A stretch of DNA of 32,573 nt from Pseudomonas fluorescens (GTDB lineage: Bacteria; Pseudomonadota; Gammaproteobacteria; Pseudomonadales; Pseudomonadaceae), in contig NZ_CABVHK010000032.1 of assembly GCF_902497785.1 (NCBI RefSeq), forward strand, positions 1 to 32,573, in the 5' to 3' direction. Position numbers and translations under genes: made by a program. Each line of letters opens with the position of its first letter. Position 1 is the stretch's first letter. Shown one piece after another: positions 32,124 to 32,573 of this stretch. The notes beneath the pieces were generated by a model, which was not told the origin of the DNA, searched no databases, and saw only the letters and a program-made list of their open reading frames with translations.

Positions 32124-32573
32124 ATGTGTGAGTTATTGGGCATGAGCGCCAATGTCCCGACCGATATCGTGTTCAGCTTCACCGGGCTGATGCAACGCGG
32201 CGGCCGCACCGGCCCGCACCGTGACGGTTGGGGCATCGCATTCTATGAAGGCCGTGGCCTGCGCCTGTTCCAGGACCCGGCGGCCAGCTGCGAGTCGGAA
32301 GTCGCGAACCTGGTGCAGCGCTATCCGATCAAGAGCGAAGTGGTGATCGGCCACATCCGCCAGGCCAACGTCGGCAAGGTCTGCCTGTCCAACACCCATC
32401 CGTTTGTGCGCGAACTGTGGGGTCGCAACTGGTGCTTCGCGCATAACGGCCAGTTGGCGGAGTTTGAACCGATCAAGAGTTTTTACCGCCCGGTCGGCGA
32501 CACCGACAGCGAAGCGGCCTTTTGCGATTTGCTCAACCGCGTGCGCGCAGCGTTTCCCGAGCCGGTCGACATC
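32124..32573 (+). CDS. Class II glutamine amidotransferase (YafJ-like), partial
   Basis: The first 150 codons, running off the window end. N-terminal nucleophile hydrolase: MCELLGMSANVPTD places Cys2 as the nucleophile after Met removal. RHDGWG-like segment GPHRDGWGIAFYEG, HIRQANVG, THPFVREL and FAHNGQL are the glutamine-binding signatures of class II amidotransferases, and GDTDSE follows. The YafJ family has an unknown acceptor. It lies 30 bases after the membrane-protein gene, probably co-transcribed. Confidence 0.93.
   Translation, partial: MCELLGMSANVPTDIVFSFTGLMQRGGRTGPHRDGWGIAFYEGRGLRLFQDPAASCESEVANLVQRYPIKSEVVIGHIRQANVGKVCLSNTHPFVRELWGRNWCFAHNGQLAEFEPIKSFYRPVGDTDSEAAFCDLLNRVRAAFPEPVDI

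Overview
The window is ordinary Pseudomonas chromosome, most like the P. fluorescens group. The evidence is the gene order gcvR-bcp / dapA-bamC-MBL-purC-tRNA-Ser, the block rnd-ycgL-dehydrogenase-nitroreductase-ycgN-ptrB, GC-rich codon use, and many paired REP repeats of the GTGGGAGCGAGC type between genes. No phage, integrase, IS or CRISPR was seen.

Layout. Positions 1-5130 hold housekeeping genes: a peroxiredoxin and GcvR on the minus strand, then the lysine/cell-envelope/purine operon dapA, bamC, a metallo-beta-lactamase-fold hydrolase and purC on the plus strand, closed by tRNA-Ser(CGA) and a strong terminator. Positions 5130-11705 hold an accessory operon of six tightly coupled genes inserted directly behind that tRNA. 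Positions 11961-20680 are a mosaic of small proteins, two LysR regulators flanking an orphan CHM isomerase, a CynX-type MFS transporter divergent from a glutamine-synthetase-like ligase, an EptA-type phosphoethanolamine transferase and a SAM methyltransferase. Positions 20804-32573 return to conserved core genes (rnd, ycgL, ycgN, yajD, ptrB and others), with REP pairs in most gaps.

Main result. The accessory operon encodes homologues, recognised by domain architecture and motifs, of every enzyme known for making the activated phosphoramidate donor of the Campylobacter jejuni capsule. These are an L-glutamine kinase of PEP-synthase type (8006-10327, Cj1418-like), a CTP:phosphoglutamine cytidylyltransferase (10956-11669, Cj1416-like), a gamma-glutamyl-CDP-amidate hydrolase (10324-10959, Cj1417-like) and an APS-kinase-like cytidine diphosphoramidate kinase (6692-7255, Cj1415-like). 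With them are a SAM methyltransferase (7257-8006) and a TagF/GT-B-like putative transferase (5505-6695). The genes overlap by 1-4 bases or nearly abut, so they should be co-translated. I infer that this Pseudomonas decorates a surface glycan, or a small molecule, with an (O-methyl) phosphoramidate. The acceptor is not in the window.

Limits. All assignments are from reading the translations and motifs; no database search was run. Starts were chosen by ribosome-binding site, overlap and family length, and doubtful ones are flagged.
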